Origin: Bacteroidia bacterium
GTDB lineage: Bacteria > Bacteroidota > Bacteroidia > Chitinophagales > JAUHXS01
Length of the DNA: 64,000 nt
Assembly (NCBI GenBank): GCA_030426955.1
Contig: JAUHXS010000010.1
Coordinates: 1 to 64,000, forward strand
Direction: 5' to 3'
The notes beneath the pieces were generated by a model. That model did no database searches. It worked only from the letters and a program-made list of their open reading frames with translations, and was not told the origin of the DNA. Of this stretch, positions 53,084 through 63,565 are shown piece by piece. The translations under genes and the position numbers were made by a program. Position 1 is the first letter of the stretch, and each line of letters starts with the position of its first letter.

Positions 53084-54658
53084 ATGAGCTTAAACGAAAA
53101 TATGTTCAAAAAACACTTCGTTACCGATATTATTTCTGGTATAGTGGTATTTCTGATTGCTTTACCTCTTTGCCTAGGAATCTCTATGGCCTCTGGAGCT
53201 CCTTTGTTTACAGGAATTATCGCAGGGATAGTAGGAGGTATTGTTGTAGGCTTTGTAAGTGGTGCTAGTATTAACGTAAGCGGTCCTGCAGCAAGTGTAG
53301 CATTAGTAATTCTTACCGCAATTCAAACATTAGGCAGTTTTGATGCTGTATTGATTGCTGTGGTTGTGGCAGGAGTCTTTCAAATTGTATTAGGATTCTT
53401 AAAAGCTGGAACAATAGCATATTTCTTTCCAAATGCTATGATTAAAGGCATTTTGGCTTCTATAGGATTGATCCTTATTCTAAAACAAATTCCTCATGCT
53501 TTTGGCGTAGATGGTGTTTTTGAGGGGATTCAGTCTTTTTGGAATAATGACGGAGAAAATACCTTTTCCGAAATTGCCAGAATATACGGACATGTGCATT
53601 GGGGAGCAGTAACAATTACTTTGGTTTGTATGGCACTCATCATCATATGGGATAAACCGGCACTAAAGAAGTTTTCATTTTTTAAATTCTTTCCTTCCGC
53701 TCTAGCAGCTGTAATTCTTAGCATGGCTCTAAATGAATTTTTTAAGACAGCTGCTCCTACTTTAGCTTTAGGAGCAGAACACCTGGTTGAATTACCTGTA
53801 GCTAAAAGTGCATCAGACTTTTTAGGCTTTTTCTCATTTCCAGATTTTTCTTTACTAGCAAATCCTAAGATATATGGAATTGCTTTAAGCATTACGTTTA
53901 TTGCAAGTTTGGAGTCTTTGCTTAGTACTGAGGCTGGAGATAAATTAGATCCATACAAAAGAAGAACCAATACCAATCGTGAACTTAAAGCACAAGGTAT
54001 CGGAAATATTGTTGCAGGATTAATTGGGGGGTTGCCTGTCACTGCAGTAATTGTAAGAACTTCAGCAAATGTTGGTGCAGGCGGTAGAACCAAAACAGCT
54101 ACGATTACTCATGGAATAATCATGTTGCTGTGCATTGCATTAATTCCTGGATTATTGAACAAAATCCCGCTTGCTGCCCTGGCTGCCGTATTATTTGTGG
54201 TAGGGTCTAAATTGACTAGCTTTTCTATTTACAAAAGCGTTTTTGAGCAAGGAAAAAAACAATTTCTACCCTTTATCACAACCATTTTGGTTGTGATGTT
54301 TACCGATTTAATTACCGGCATAATGGTTGGGGGCAGTATTGCTATCTTTTTTGTCCTCAGGGACAACTATAAAAATGCTTATCTACATGACAAAGTATCA
54401 CACGATAAAGAAAATGAAACAAGAATTAAGTTGGCGCAAGAAACAACCTTTCTAAATAAAGCAGATATTCTATTATTTCTTGATCATATACCAAAAAACG
54501 AAAAAGTTATAATTGATGGTAGTGCTGCTAAATTTGTACACCCTGATATTTTTGACATTATTGATGATTTTAAGGAAGGAGCAGTAAATAAGAATATTTC
54601 CGTTGAATGTATTGGGCTGGACGACCGTTCCAAAACAAAGACTTTTTGGAAGGAATAA
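53084..54658 (+). CDS. SulP-family anion transporter
   Basis: 524 residues with about 11-12 membrane helices and SulP motifs: IVVFLIALPLCLGISMASGAP near the start and ISFIASLESLL-like LSITFIASLESLLSTEA in the middle. The STAS domain at the end is short (about 460-524, KVIIDGSAAKFVHPDIFDII). Family members carry sulfate or bicarbonate; the branch cannot be fixed by eye. No carbonic anhydrase gene lies next to it. Confidence 0.88.
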   Translation: MSLNENMFKKHFVTDIISGIVVFLIALPLCLGISMASGAPLFTGIIAGIVGGIVVGFVSGASINVSGPAASVALVILTAIQTLGSFDAVLIAVVVAGVFQIVLGFLKAGTIAYFFPNAMIKGILASIGLILILKQIPHAFGVDGVFEGIQSFWNNDGENTFSEIARIYGHVHWGAVTITLVCMALIIIWDKPALKKFSFFKFFPSALAAVILSMALNEFFKTAAPTLALGAEHLVELPVAKSASDFLGFFSFPDFSLLANPKIYGIALSITFIASLESLLSTEAGDKLDPYKRRTNTNRELKAQGIGNIVAGLIGGLPVTAVIVRTSANVGAGGRTKTATITHGIIMLLCIALIPGLLNKIPLAALAAVLFVVGSKLTSFSIYKSVFEQGKKQFLPFITTILVVMFTDLITGIMVGGSIAIFFVLRDNYKNAYLHDKVSHDKENETRIKLAQETTFLNKADILLFLDHIPKNEKVIIDGSAAKFVHPDIFDIIDDFKEGAVNKNISVECIGLDDRSKTKTFWKE

Positions 54659-54884
54659 TACAAACGTTTGGAGCACCCTATCAGATTGCTTCTTTAAAGG
54701 CAAACCATTGTTATTCGAATAATTAAAAATTTTTTTGTGTGTAGATATTTAGGAAAGTAATTTAGGCATGTGAGAGCCTAGGTTGGTGACGTTTCAAACT
54801 TATCATTGGGTATTTATTTCATAAGAATATCGGCATCTGACTTAGATTTCACAGAGCAGCTTTTTATTGAAAGGTAGTTTAAGG

Positions 54885-55598
54885 CTAACTCTTATATTTC
54901 AACCTACTAGATAATTTCTCTTTATACGATCTTCCTACAGGTATTTTAAAGTCACTAGCTAAAAAGACTTGTCCGCCTGATATCTTTTCAATCTTATCAG
55001 TATTAATAATATAAGATTTATGTATCCGAAGGAATTGATCGGGAGAGAGATTTTCCTCCCAGTAACGAAGTGATTCAAGCGTTAAATGTTTCCGATCAGA
55101 CAGAATCAATTCTGTATAATCTGCATCTGACTTAATGAATATGATATCGTCTATGTGCACTTTAATATATTCATGCCCTGACTTGATAAAAATTTCTTTA
55201 GTTGAATCTTGCGCTCCACTACTTCCATTAGTTTTTATATTTTTTTGATTGACTTTATTAACAGCCTGGATAAAACGTTGAAATGAAAATGGTTTTAGTA
55301 GGTAGTCCACTACATTTAGGTCATAACTCTCCAATGCATAATCTGGAAAGGCGGTCGTCAAAATAATATTAGGCGGATTGGCTATTGTTTTTAAAAAATC
55401 TATTCCCGATATTTTCGGTAAATGAATATCCAAAAAGATCAAGTCTACTCTGGATGTTTTTAAAAAAGACATTGCTTGAATCGAATCTGAAAAAGTCCCG
55501 ACTAGGTCTAAACTACCATAATCGTCTATATATTTTTTTAGCACACGTTGTGCAGGGGGCTGATCTTCTATAATAATACAGCTAATACCCATGGACAT
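54885..55598 (-). CDS. LytTR-type response regulator
   Basis: 237 residues. The receiver domain has the phosphoacceptor Asp57 (DLIFLDIHLPKISG), acidic EDQ at 11-13 and a conserved Lys in YLLKPFSF. The C-terminal LytTR DNA-binding domain spans about 140-235 (FLRIHKSYIINTDKIEKI). It forms an operon with the kinase gene, overlapping it by 17 bp. Targets are unknown. Confidence 0.92.
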   Translation of the reverse strand: MSMGISCIIIEDQPPAQRVLKKYIDDYGSLDLVGTFSDSIQAMSFLKTSRVDLIFLDIHLPKISGIDFLKTIANPPNIILTTAFPDYALESYDLNVVDYLLKPFSFQRFIQAVNKVNQKNIKTNGSSGAQDSTKEIFIKSGHEYIKVHIDDIIFIKSDADYTELILSDRKHLTLESLRYWEENLSPDQFLRIHKSYIINTDKIEKISGGQVFLASDFKIPVGRSYKEKLSSRLKYKS

Positions 55599-56610
55599 TA
55601 CCTAGTTGAATTATAAGCACAACTTCATATTGATCATCCTGCTTAAGGATATTTAACTGATGACTTCCTGAGTAAATAAGCTGTAAACGTTTCTTCACAT
55701 TATCTAGGCCAATACCTTGGGAAAGGCTTTGAGTATTAGATTGTTCATTAAAAGAATTGATACAAGAAAAACGAAGTGTTCCTTTATCTGTTACATCTAT
55801 ATTAACATCTATCTTAATCTTCTCTGATTGACTAGCAGTACTGTGCTTAAATGCGTTTTCGACAAAAACAGATAGAATTAAAGGAGCTATTTGATAGTTG
55901 CCCTTGATATCCGATTTAAAACTAACTACTCCTCGTTCTTCTATTTGCAACTCATTCAAGTCAACATAGCTTTTTAGCTGTTCAACCTCCTTATCTAGTG
56001 GTACGTATTTAGCCTTGCAATCATAAAGCATATACCTCAAAACCGAAGAAAGCTGCAAAATGATTTCAGGTGTTTTTGAGGAATTTTCGATCGCATGGGC
56101 ATATAAGTTATTCATGTTGTTGAATAAAAAATGAGGATTAATCTGTGATTTAAGAAACTCCAATTCACTTTCATTAATAGCTGCCTGCAACCGCTCTACT
56201 TCATTTTGCTTTGTCAATGCATCCCAACCAAACTTAAATCCTACTAAAATGACAGTTACTGGCAAAATCCCTAATAAAGTATAAAATACTCCTGGAAAAC
56301 TTGCTCCTCTTGTATTTGGAAAATATATTTGCTCTAAGACTAGCTCTTCCATCAAAATAGCAATAACTATAATTGCCAGTAAACTCACTAAAAAAGCCAA
56401 GTATTTCTTTCTATACAAGAACCGAGGCAATAAGTAATAATTGATAAGAAAAGCAATCAAAGAGAGGTTGATAAAATAAACGACTTCATACTCTTCTACG
56501 TGAGGGCTTCTCCTATCAATAGCATAAAATACAAATACGGTCAAGTGCAATATGACCTGAAATATCACTTCCTTTAATAATGCAATTCTTCTATGAAGAG
56601 ACTCCAACAT
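55582..56610 (-). CDS. LytS-type membrane histidine kinase
   Basis: 342 residues. Four membrane helices in the first about 135 residues are followed by the His_kinase motif LKSQINPHFLFNNMNNLYAH with the phosphorylated His. An ATPase region follows (ILSVFVENAFKHS and GIGLDNVKKRLQLIY). It is the partner of the LytTR regulator. The upstream region holds a dispersed repeat but no obvious ligand clue. Confidence 0.92.
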   Translation of the reverse strand: MLESLHRRIALLKEVIFQVILHLTVFVFYAIDRRSPHVEEYEVVYFINLSLIAFLINYYLLPRFLYRKKYLAFLVSLLAIIVIAILMEELVLEQIYFPNTRGASFPGVFYTLLGILPVTVILVGFKFGWDALTKQNEVERLQAAINESELEFLKSQINPHFLFNNMNNLYAHAIENSSKTPEIILQLSSVLRYMLYDCKAKYVPLDKEVEQLKSYVDLNELQIEERGVVSFKSDIKGNYQIAPLILSVFVENAFKHSTASQSEKIKIDVNIDVTDKGTLRFSCINSFNEQSNTQSLSQGIGLDNVKKRLQLIYSGSHQLNILKQDDQYEVVLIIQLGNVHGY

Positions 56611-56940
56611 AATTCAAAAATATGTGTTACTTATTATATTAAAAAAAGTAATCTATCAACAACCAATTAATTCCCATGAAATGCAATTGATTAAGGTTAA
56701 TTTTTTGTTTTAATAAAAGAATCTTCTAAAATCAAGAATAATAAAACTCGCTTGTCATTTTGAACAAAGTGAAAAACCTGCCTGACGGCAAGGCAGGTCT
56801 ACCTTGAGTCAAGTGCAAAGTTAGATTTCTCTCCCGCTTTTTGGCGGGATCGAAAATGACAGTACCTTTAGGAGGTTCTAATGAGTTCACCTTAAACAAG
56901 TTTAATTCGTAAATCTAAATTTGTCAATCGTAAATTGAAA
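56611..56940. other. Intergenic region with dispersed repeat and spacer repeat
   Basis: The 330-bp gap upstream of the kinase gene holds the motif AATCTTCTAAAATC at 56720-56733, an inverted-repeat element (56754-56860), and the simple spacer TTTAATTCGTAAATC...TCAATCGTAAATTG at 56901-56938. No ORF or RNA gene was recognised. Confidence 0.5.
56754..56860. repeat. Dispersed inverted-repeat element, copy 1
   Basis: Ends GTCATTTTGAACAAAGTGAA and TCGAAAATGAC are imperfect inverted repeats. Inside are two hairpins: ACCTGCC/GGCAGGT and CCCGC/GCGGG. The left end matches the complement of the right end of the element at 61110-61179 (GTCATTCTGAACAAAGTGAA). Preceded by AATCTTCTAAAATC, similar to the outer arm of that copy. 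It resembles the widely scattered GTCATTCTGAA...TTCAGAATGAC repeats of Bacteroidota genomes. Confidence 0.6.
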
Positions 56941-57264
56941 CTATAGCATACCCAGCTCTAGCCTGGCAGCTTCCGACATCATTTCCTGATCCCAAGGTGG
57001 GTCAAAGGTCAGTTCAAGCTTAACACTCTTCACTCCTTCTACTGCTTTGGATTTATTTTCTACCTCCTCAGGCATACTTTGTGCAGCAGGGCAATTGGGT
57101 GAGGTCAAGGTCATAATAATATGTACTTCATTTGCTGGATTTACATTTACCTCATAAATCAAACCCAACTCATATATATTAACAGGAATTTCTGGATCGA
57201 AAACTGTTTCAATAGCTTTGATCACATCGTCCTTGATTTCCATTATCGTCTTTTGTTCAGGCAT
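56941..57264 (-). CDS. sufT: SufT/MIP18-like Fe-S maturation protein (DUF59)
   Basis: 107 residues: VFDPEIPVNIYELGLIYEV, the conserved Cys in LTSPNCPAAQ, and the final FDPPWDQEMMSEAAR motif of the MIP18/SufT family. It helps mature Fe-S proteins. It overlaps sufE by 8 bp. Related to, but shorter than, PaaD at 28923-29435. Confidence 0.9.
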   Translation of the reverse strand: MPEQKTIMEIKDDVIKAIETVFDPEIPVNIYELGLIYEVNVNPANEVHIIMTLTSPNCPAAQSMPEEVENKSKAVEGVKSVKLELTFDPPWDQEMMSEAARLELGML

Positions 57265-57691
57265 CTGCTTTGGTTTTAAAAGCTAGCGCATAATATTTCA
57301 TTTGCTTGATCATCGCGACTAGTCCGTTTGACCTTGTAGGTGACAAATGCTCTTTCATACCAATGTCATTTATGAAGCCTAACTGAGTATCCATAATATC
57401 CTGTGGGGTTTGGTTAGACAAGACTCTTAACAATAAGCTTACCAAACCTTTTACTATAATCGCGTCACTATCCGCTTCAAAGATCACCTTATCATTCCTG
57501 ATCTCAGCATATAGCCAAACTTGTGATTGACATCCCCTTACTTTATTTTCATCTGTCTTGTATTGGTCAGCTAAAGGAGCAAGCTCTTTTCCAAGATCGA
57601 TGATGTACTGATATTTGTCTGTCCAATCTTCAAACATGGAAAATTCGTCGACTATATCAGCTTCTATTTGTTTTATCGATTGTGACATCAT
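57257..57691 (-). CDS. sufE: Cysteine desulfurase sulfur acceptor SufE
   Basis: 144 residues from the ATG at 57691; a TTG two codons upstream is possible, and the second ATG (57688) is equally plausible. The sulfur-accepting Cys is in ENKVRGCQSQVW. It collects persulfide sulfur from SufS for Fe-S cluster assembly. The remaining suf genes are not in the window. Co-directional with gcvP and the 151-residue membrane protein. Confidence 0.93.
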   Translation of the reverse strand: MMSQSIKQIEADIVDEFSMFEDWTDKYQYIIDLGKELAPLADQYKTDENKVRGCQSQVWLYAEIRNDKVIFEADSDAIIVKGLVSLLLRVLSNQTPQDIMDTQLGFINDIGMKEHLSPTRSNGLVAMIKQMKYYALAFKTKADA

Positions 57692-57707
57692 TAACAAAAG
57701 TAGGGAT

Positions 57708-58163
57708 TTATTGCTTAGAAACAGATTTATTGATGCGTGCTAATAATTCTTCAATCGTTTCTTGTTTTTGAGTACCAATTAGAATTTTCTTTCCATTTTT
57801 TAATTCTACTTGAAGTCCAACATTACCAGAAACATTGTAAGCCCTGCCGCTAGAAGAGAAGAAGCCGCGAACTCCCCATCCACCATATTCTGCAACAGGC
57901 TTGTATTCCCGAATATAAGCCTTGCTGATATCTTCCCACTTCATCAATTGAGGTTTTAAGTGAAAAGGGAAAAACTGATAGCTTATTCCTTCTTTCGAAA
58001 TAATAGTTACTAATCTAATAAATGAAAACAACACAATTAAAAAGATCGGAGCTATAGAAACAGTTATATCTACCGCACCAACTACTAACGCATTAAATAT
58101 AAAAATGCATGGGATGAGTATCCAAATGATCTTATTTTGAAAGAAATGTTGTTTTTCTATCAA
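57708..58163 (-). CDS. Membrane protein with PH-like domain, unknown function
   Basis: 151 residues. Two hydrophobic segments (about 13-30 and 33-53) are followed by a beta-rich region with ISYQFFPFHLKPQLMKWEDI, a pattern of bacterial PH-type or DUF domains. No function can be assigned. It lies 4 bp after gcvP and 10 bp before the sufE start region and is probably co-transcribed. Confidence 0.6.
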   Translation of the reverse strand: MIEKQHFFQNKIIWILIPCIFIFNALVVGAVDITVSIAPIFLIVLFSFIRLVTIISKEGISYQFFPFHLKPQLMKWEDISKAYIREYKPVAEYGGWGVRGFFSSSGRAYNVSGNVGLQVELKNGKKILIGTQKQETIEELLARINKSVSKQ

Positions 58164-58167
58164 TTTG

Positions 58168-61056
58168 CTAGCTTAACACAGCTTCTTCTGCATATGCTTC
58201 AACTGGAGGGCAAGTACAGATTAAGTTTCTATCGCCGTGCGTATTGTTGACACGCCTAACCGCTGGCCAAAATTTATGATCTTTTACAAATGGCAATGGA
58301 TAAGCTGCTTTTTCTCTTGAATAAGGGTAGTTCCATTCATCTGAAACAACAGATGTAGCGGTATGCGGTGCATTTTTCAAAACATTATTATTTGCATCTG
58401 CTGAACCGTTTTCTATTTCAGATATTTCTTTCCTTATGTTAATCATCGTATCAATGAAGCGATCCAATTCTTCTTTTGATTCGCTTTCTGTTGGCTCAAT
58501 CATCATCGTTCCAGCAACTGGAAAAGACACAGTTGGTGCATGAAAGCCATAATCAATCAAACGTTTAGCAACATCTTCTACTTCTACTCCACATGATTGT
58601 TTAAACGGTCTGAAGTCAATAATAAACTCATGAGCAACCCTTCCATTTTCGCCAACATATAAAATTGGATAATGCTCCTCCAACTTTGCCTTCATATAGT
58701 TGGCATTTAAGATAGCATTCATAGTGGAAGCTTTACATCCCTCTTTGCCTAACATTTTAATATAAGCATAGGAGATTAATAAGATACTTGCACTTCCCCA
58801 TGGTGCTGCAGAGATTGCTGTAATTGCTTTTTTTCCTCCCATATCGACCAATGGGTTTCCTGGTAAGTATGGCGTTAATTGCTTAGCAACAGAAATAGAT
58901 CCTATTCCCGGACCACCACCTCCGTGAGGGATGCTAAATGTTTTATGTAGATTCAAGTGGCAAACATCTGCTCCAATTGATCCCGGACTAGTTAACCCAA
59001 CTTGTGCATTCATATTGGCTCCATCCATATAAACCTGACCACCACGGTCATGAACCACTTGACAAATCTCTTTTATAGACTCTTCATACACACCATGCGT
59101 CGAAGGATAAGTGACCATCAATGCTGATAGATTGTCTTTATGTTCTTCTGCCTTTGCTTTTAAATCAACAACATCAATCTTGCCGTCCTCATCACTTTTC
59201 ACGATCACGACCTTCATTCCTGCCATGATTGCACTAGCAGGATTAGTTCCATGTGCTGAAGCAGGAATTAAGACAATATTACGATGCCCTTCTCCCCTAT
59301 CTTTATGATAAGCATCAATAACCATTAACCCCGCATACTCCCCTTGTGCTCCTGAATTGGGTTGTAATGATGTTGCATCGAAATTGGTAATCGTTGATAG
59401 ATAGTTTTCTAGTTCCTTGATCATATGAAGATATCCTTCTGTTTGATTAACTGGTGCAAACGGATGAATATTGGCAAACTCCGACCAACTTACAGGAATT
59501 AGCTCTGTAGCTGCATTCAATTTCATTGTGCAGGAACCTAAGGATATCATAGAATGCGTCAGAGACAAATCTTTATTTTCCAAAGATTTAATATATCGCA
59601 TCATCTCCGTTTCTGAATGGTGTTGATTGAAAACAGGATGCGTTAGGTATTCCGTTTCTCTTTGAAGATTGGTTGGCAAGCTCAAGTTTAAGTTATCATT
59701 AATTTCAAATGAAGCACTCTTTCCAAGAGCCTCTCCAAAAACTTGAACGATCTCTTTTACATCTTCGGGTAAAGTTTTCTCTGAAATAGAAACTCCAATG
59801 TGATCATTGTCGATTAATCTAAAATTAACACCTTTGGACTCAGCAACTTTGATAACATCCTTTGCCTTGCCATCAACTTTTATTTTTAAAGTATCAAAGA
59901 AGTTTTTGTTTTCCTGTTTAAGTCCAATTGCCTCCAAGCCTTGAACAACGTTTTTGGCTAATAAATGTATTCTTATGGCAATATCTTTCACTCCTTGAGG
60001 ACCATGATAAGTAGCATACATTCCTGCCATGATTGCCAAAAGTGCCTGTGCTGTGCAAATGTTTGAAGTCGCTTTCTCTCTTTTTATATGTTGCTCCCTA
60101 GTTTGCAAAGCCATTCGCAATGCATTATTGCCATCAGCATCTACTGAAACGCCAATGATTCTTCCAGGAATTTGTCTCTTAAAATCATCTTTAGTAGCAA
60201 AGTAAGCTGCATGAGGGCCTCCAAATCCCATAGGAACTCCAAACCTTTGTGTTGACCCTACAGCAACATCCGCTCCTAATTGCCCTGGACTTTTCAGCAA
60301 TGCTAAACTTAGTACATCCGCCGCCATCACGACAAACGCACCTTTATCATGTACTTCAGCAATGAAGCTCGAATAATCTTCAATTGCGCCATCTGCACAA
60401 GGGTATTGTAACAAAGCGCCGAAGTAATTCCCATCAATACTTGCTTCGTTATAATCTCCTATAATAAGCTCTATTCCTAGTGGCTTTGAACGTGTTTTTA
60501 AAACATCAATAGTTTGAGGAAAGCATTGGTCAGATACGAAGAATTTAGGAGCAGCTACCTCTCGCTTGTTCTTTGCATTAAACAACATAATCATCGCCTC
60601 AGCCGCTGCTGTTCCTTCGTCTAATAAAGAAGCATTAGCAATCTCCAACCCTGTTAAATCAGAAACCATGGTTTGAAAGTTCAACAGTGCTTCCAATCTA
60701 CCTTGTGCAATTTCTGCCTGATAAGGTGTATATTGAGTATACCATCCTGGGTTTTCAAATATATTTCTTAGAATCACACTAGGTGTAATACAGTCATTAT
60801 AACCTAACCCTATATAAGATTTATAGACTTTGTTTTTGCTAGCTGTTTCTTTAAGTTCTCTCAAGTATTGGTATTCGCTTAAAGCTTGCGGTAAATCAAG
60901 TTCTTTTTCAAGCCTTATCTGTGATGGAATAGTTTGACTAACGAGTTGCTCCAAAGAGTCAGCATTAACTTTATTAAGCATCTCATTTACTTCATTTGCG
61001 CTTGGACCGATGTGTCTATTCGAAAACTGATCTGTTGATTTTAGATTTATCATCAT
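58168..61056 (-). CDS. gcvP: Glycine dehydrogenase (decarboxylating), P protein
   Basis: 962 residues from the ATG at 61056 ([18 protein letters not shown]). The open frame continues to an ATG at 61092, but those 12 codons ([12 protein letters not shown]) run into a dispersed repeat arm, so the internal start is preferred. The pyridoxal-phosphate Lys is in [16 protein letters not shown]. It is the single-chain form of the P protein and decarboxylates glycine in the cleavage system. The gcvT and gcvH genes are not here. Upstream lies glyA, metabolically linked. Confidence 0.96.
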   Translation of the reverse strand: MMINLKSTDQFSNRHIGPSANEVNEMLNKVNADSLEQLVSQTIPSQIRLEKELDLPQALSEYQYLRELKETASKNKVYKSYIGLGYNDCITPSVILRNIFENPGWYTQYTPYQAEIAQGRLEALLNFQTMVSDLTGLEIANASLLDEGTAAAEAMIMLFNAKNKREVAAPKFFVSDQCFPQTIDVLKTRSKPLGIELIIGDYNEASIDGNYFGALLQYPCADGAIEDYSSFIAEVHDKGAFVVMAADVLSLALLKSPGQLGADVAVGSTQRFGVPMGFGGPHAAYFATKDDFKRQIPGRIIGVSVDADGNNALRMALQTREQHIKREKATSNICTAQALLAIMAGMYATYHGPQGVKDIAIRIHLLAKNVVQGLEAIGLKQENKNFFDTLKIKVDGKAKDVIKVAESKGVNFRLIDNDHIGVSISEKTLPEDVKEIVQVFGEALGKSASFEINDNLNLSLPTNLQRETEYLTHPVFNQHHSETEMMRYIKSLENKDLSLTHSMISLGSCTMKLNAATELIPVSWSEFANIHPFAPVNQTEGYLHMIKELENYLSTITNFDATSLQPNSGAQGEYAGLMVIDAYHKDRGEGHRNIVLIPASAHGTNPASAIMAGMKVVIVKSDEDGKIDVVDLKAKAEEHKDNLSALMVTYPSTHGVYEESIKEICQVVHDRGGQVYMDGANMNAQVGLTSPGSIGADVCHLNLHKTFSIPHGGGGPGIGSISVAKQLTPYLPGNPLVDMGGKKAITAISAAPWGSASILLISYAYIKMLGKEGCKASTMNAILNANYMKAKLEEHYPILYVGENGRVAHEFIIDFRPFKQSCGVEVEDVAKRLIDYGFHAPTVSFPVAGTMMIEPTESESKEELDRFIDTMINIRKEISEIENGSADANNNVLKNAPHTATSVVSDEWNYPYSREKAAYPLPFVKDHKFWPAVRRVNNTHGDRNLICTCPPVEAYAEEAVLS

Positions 61057-61075
61057 TTTTTTATTTTCATTTGGG

Positions 61076-61199
61076 AATCTTCTAAAAATCAAAAAACATC
61101 AAACAAAACCGTCATTCTGAGGTATCGAAGAATCTACTATACATAAAAAGGGAGATTCTTCACTTTGTTCAGAATGACGATAAAGATTTTTAGAAGATT
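61076..61199. repeat. Dispersed inverted-repeat element, copy 2, abutting gcvP
   Basis: Outer arms AATCTTCTAAAAATC (61076-61090) and its exact complement (61185-61199) are 15-bp perfect inverted repeats. Inside, CGTCATTCTGA (61110-61120) and TCAGAATGACG (61169-61179) form a second, longer imperfect pair that includes GAAGAATCT/AGATTCTTC. The compound structure looks MITE- or REP-like. It occupies most of the gcvP-glyA gap and intrudes on the longest gcvP reading frame. Confidence 0.65.
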
Positions 61200-61217
61200 T
61201 ATAAATGTGTGTCATAA

Positions 61218-62489
61218 TTAACTATATAAAGGAAAGTCCTTCATGAATTCATTAACCCCTTTCTTTACGCTTTGGATATTGGCTTCATCATCTGGGTTCA
61301 TCAAAATAGTATCTATCCAATCAACGACCGTTGACATATGTTCTTCTTTCAGCCCTCTTGTGGTAATTGCTGCTACCCCCACTCTGATTCCTGAAGTCAC
61401 AAAAGGGGATTTATCGTCATCTGGCACCATGTTTTTGTTGACAGTAATATCAGCTTTTACCAAAGTATTTTCTGCTTTCTTACCTGAGATATCTTTGTTT
61501 CGGAGGTCAATTAACATCAGATGGTTATCCGTTCCGCTGGATATTAACTTATAGTCTTTTTCGACAAAAGCCTTTGCCATAGCTTGTGCATTTGCAATTA
61601 CTTGTTTGCAATAGTTTTTATATTCATCTGTCAATGCTTCCCCGAATGCTACTGCCTTGGCTGCAATTACATGCTCTAACGGTCCCCCCTGTGTTCCTGG
61701 GAAAATGGCACTATCTAAAATGGCAGACATCATTCTTGTTTCTCCTTTAGGTGTTTTCAGTCCCCAAGGGTTTTCAAAATCCTTACCCATTAAAATAATT
61801 CCCCCTCTTGGTCCTCTTAAAGTTTTGTGAGTTGTGGAAGTAACAATATGACAATGAGGCATTGGGTCATTTAAAAGTCCTGCCGCAATCAGTCCTGCCG
61901 GATGAGAAATATCGGCCATTAATAATGCTCCTACTTTGTCAGCGATAGCCCTAAATCTAGCGTAGTCCCAATCTCTTGAATAGGCAGAAGCTCCCGCAAT
62001 GATCAACTTGGGTTGTTCTTTAATTGCAGTTTCTTCTAATAAGTTATAATCAATCTTCCCGGTAGTTTTGTCTACACCATAAAAAGACGGTTGGTATAGT
62101 TTTCCTGAAAAGTTTACAGGCGAGCCATGCGTTAAGTGCCCTCCTTCCGATAAGTCCATTCCCAATATCTTATCACCGGGTTTCAAGACAGCCAACATCA
62201 CAGCAGCATTTGCCTGAGCTCCTGAATGAGGCTGGACATTGGCGTATTCTGCCCCAAAAAGTTCTTTCACTCGATCAATTGCTAGTTGTTCTACTTGGTC
62301 TACCACCTCGCATCCACCGTAATATCGCTTATTAGGATAGCCTTCTGCATACTTGTTGGTCAAACAACTACCCATAGCATCCATTACCTGCTGACTGGTA
62401 AAGTTTTCAGATGCAATTAATTCTATACCTTCTTCCTGCCTTTCTAGTTCTAGGTCAATTAGCTCAAATATCTTGGTATCTCTATTCAT
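61218..62489 (-). CDS. glyA: Serine hydroxymethyltransferase
   Basis: 423 residues. The pyridoxal-phosphate Lys lies in [15 protein letters not shown]. Other family segments are [10 protein letters not shown] near the N-terminus and [17 protein letters not shown]. It interconverts serine and glycine with transfer of a one-carbon unit to tetrahydrofolate. Located upstream of gcvP, consistent with shared glycine metabolism, though a repeat element separates them. Confidence 0.97.
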   Translation of the reverse strand: MNRDTKIFELIDLELERQEEGIELIASENFTSQQVMDAMGSCLTNKYAEGYPNKRYYGGCEVVDQVEQLAIDRVKELFGAEYANVQPHSGAQANAAVMLAVLKPGDKILGMDLSEGGHLTHGSPVNFSGKLYQPSFYGVDKTTGKIDYNLLEETAIKEQPKLIIAGASAYSRDWDYARFRAIADKVGALLMADISHPAGLIAAGLLNDPMPHCHIVTSTTHKTLRGPRGGIILMGKDFENPWGLKTPKGETRMMSAILDSAIFPGTQGGPLEHVIAAKAVAFGEALTDEYKNYCKQVIANAQAMAKAFVEKDYKLISSGTDNHLMLIDLRNKDISGKKAENTLVKADITVNKNMVPDDDKSPFVTSGIRVGVAAITTRGLKEEHMSTVVDWIDTILMNPDDEANIQSVKKGVNEFMKDFPLYS

Positions 62490-62658
62490 CGATTTGTTTT
62501 ATTAAATGATAAAGGACTGCAAAAATACTAAACAAATCAATAGAAGAGATGGTTCTTGAAGTATATTTTATATGCAAAATCTTTAAAATTTAACAATTAA
62601 TTAGTGTTGCTATAATATTTGATTTAAAGACTGATCCTATCATTGTAAAAAGTTTTAT

Positions 62659-62775
62659 ATGCAACTAATACTCTACGTTTATATTGGCTTATTGTCGGCT
62701 TCATTTATCACAACTGTTGGCATTATAGCATATACCCTACTAAGAGATAATGAAAAAGTTAAGATCGGGAACTGA
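62659..62775 (+). CDS. 38-residue single-span membrane protein
   Basis: ATG to TGA, 39 codons. One hydrophobic helix (LILYVYIGLLSASFITTVGI) is followed by a charged tail with DNEKVKIGN. The stop overlaps the next small ORF's start (TGATG). Conservation cannot be judged, but the coupled pair is coherent. No family recognised. Confidence 0.4.
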   Translation: MQLILYVYIGLLSASFITTVGIIAYTLLRDNEKVKIGN

Positions 62776-62939
62776 TGACTACTGCTAACGGCAAAATTAC
62801 TTCATTCAACACACTAATATCGAGATTGCTGGCAACGTTGAGGTTTTCTGATGAACAAGAGCTTAAAAAAAACGAGGCCATCTTAAGGAGAAAAATTGAG
62901 AATCAGGAAAAAATACTTTCCAAATTACTTGAACAATAA
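62775..62939 (+). CDS. 54-residue helical small protein
   Basis: ATG to TAA, 55 codons. After a polar start (MTTANGKITSFNTLISRL) comes a long amphipathic helix rich in Glu and Lys (QELKKNEAILRRKIENQEK), suggesting a coiled coil. The start overlaps the stop of the 38-residue ORF by one base, so translation is probably coupled. Too short for a family assignment; it might be a partner of the membrane peptide. Confidence 0.4.
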   Translation: MTTANGKITSFNTLISRLLATLRFSDEQELKKNEAILRRKIENQEKILSKLLEQ

Positions 62940-63062
62940 AATAAGACAAGGAGTTGTGCTTTTTCAATGTTAATCCATTATTACCAAATTATTAACACGT
63001 TGGTCTTGCGCACAACTTGTCATAGAAACTCTATAAATTCCCTCTTTTAATGAGTTAATATC

Positions 63063-63560
63063 ATGAAAACACTCTTTATTGTACGACATGCTAAGTCTCC
63101 TTGGAAATCTCACGAGGTAATCAATGATTTCGATAGACCCTTAAAGAAAACTGGGATTTACAACTCACACCTAATGGCAAAAAAGATAAAAAAAGCTGAA
63201 GATTTATCAGACATCTCTATTTTGTCAAGCCCCGCTATAAGAGCCAATTATACGGCTTTGATTTTTTCGAAAACGTTTAAATTTTCAAGCAAAAACATCA
63301 TTCTAGATGATAATCTATATGATGTTTCCTACAAAGAAGTTATTGATAGTATTAAATCTTTAGAAACAGTCTCCAACACATTATTTATATTCGGACATAA
63401 TCCCTCTTTGTATGACCTAGCTTGCCACATTTGCAAAGACACCATCAAAGAACTACCTACATTAGGAGTCCTCAAATTAAACATCGATATTAGTGATTGG
63501 AAAGAAGTAGGTAATGCAAAAGGGAAACTTGCTGAGTTTTATGACCCCAATAAGCTATAG
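63063..63560 (+). CDS. sixA: SixA-type phosphohistidine phosphatase
   Basis: 165 residues of the histidine phosphatase superfamily: RHG-like motif VRHAKSPWK with His8, ILSSPAIRA, and a C-terminal catalytic FGHNPSLYDL. SixA removes phosphate from histidine phosphotransfer proteins. It ends 5 bp before ppk1, an association suggesting a shared transcript related to phosphate or nitrogen signalling. Confidence 0.88.
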   Translation: MKTLFIVRHAKSPWKSHEVINDFDRPLKKTGIYNSHLMAKKIKKAEDLSDISILSSPAIRANYTALIFSKTFKFSSKNIILDDNLYDVSYKEVIDSIKSLETVSNTLFIFGHNPSLYDLACHICKDTIKELPTLGVLKLNIDISDWKEVGNAKGKLAEFYDPNKL

Positions 63561-63565
63561 CTAAA

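Noticed and set aside
53530..54093. 187-residue minus-strand ORF inside the SulP gene
   Set aside because: Shadow of the hydrophobic transporter frame; no start context or family features.
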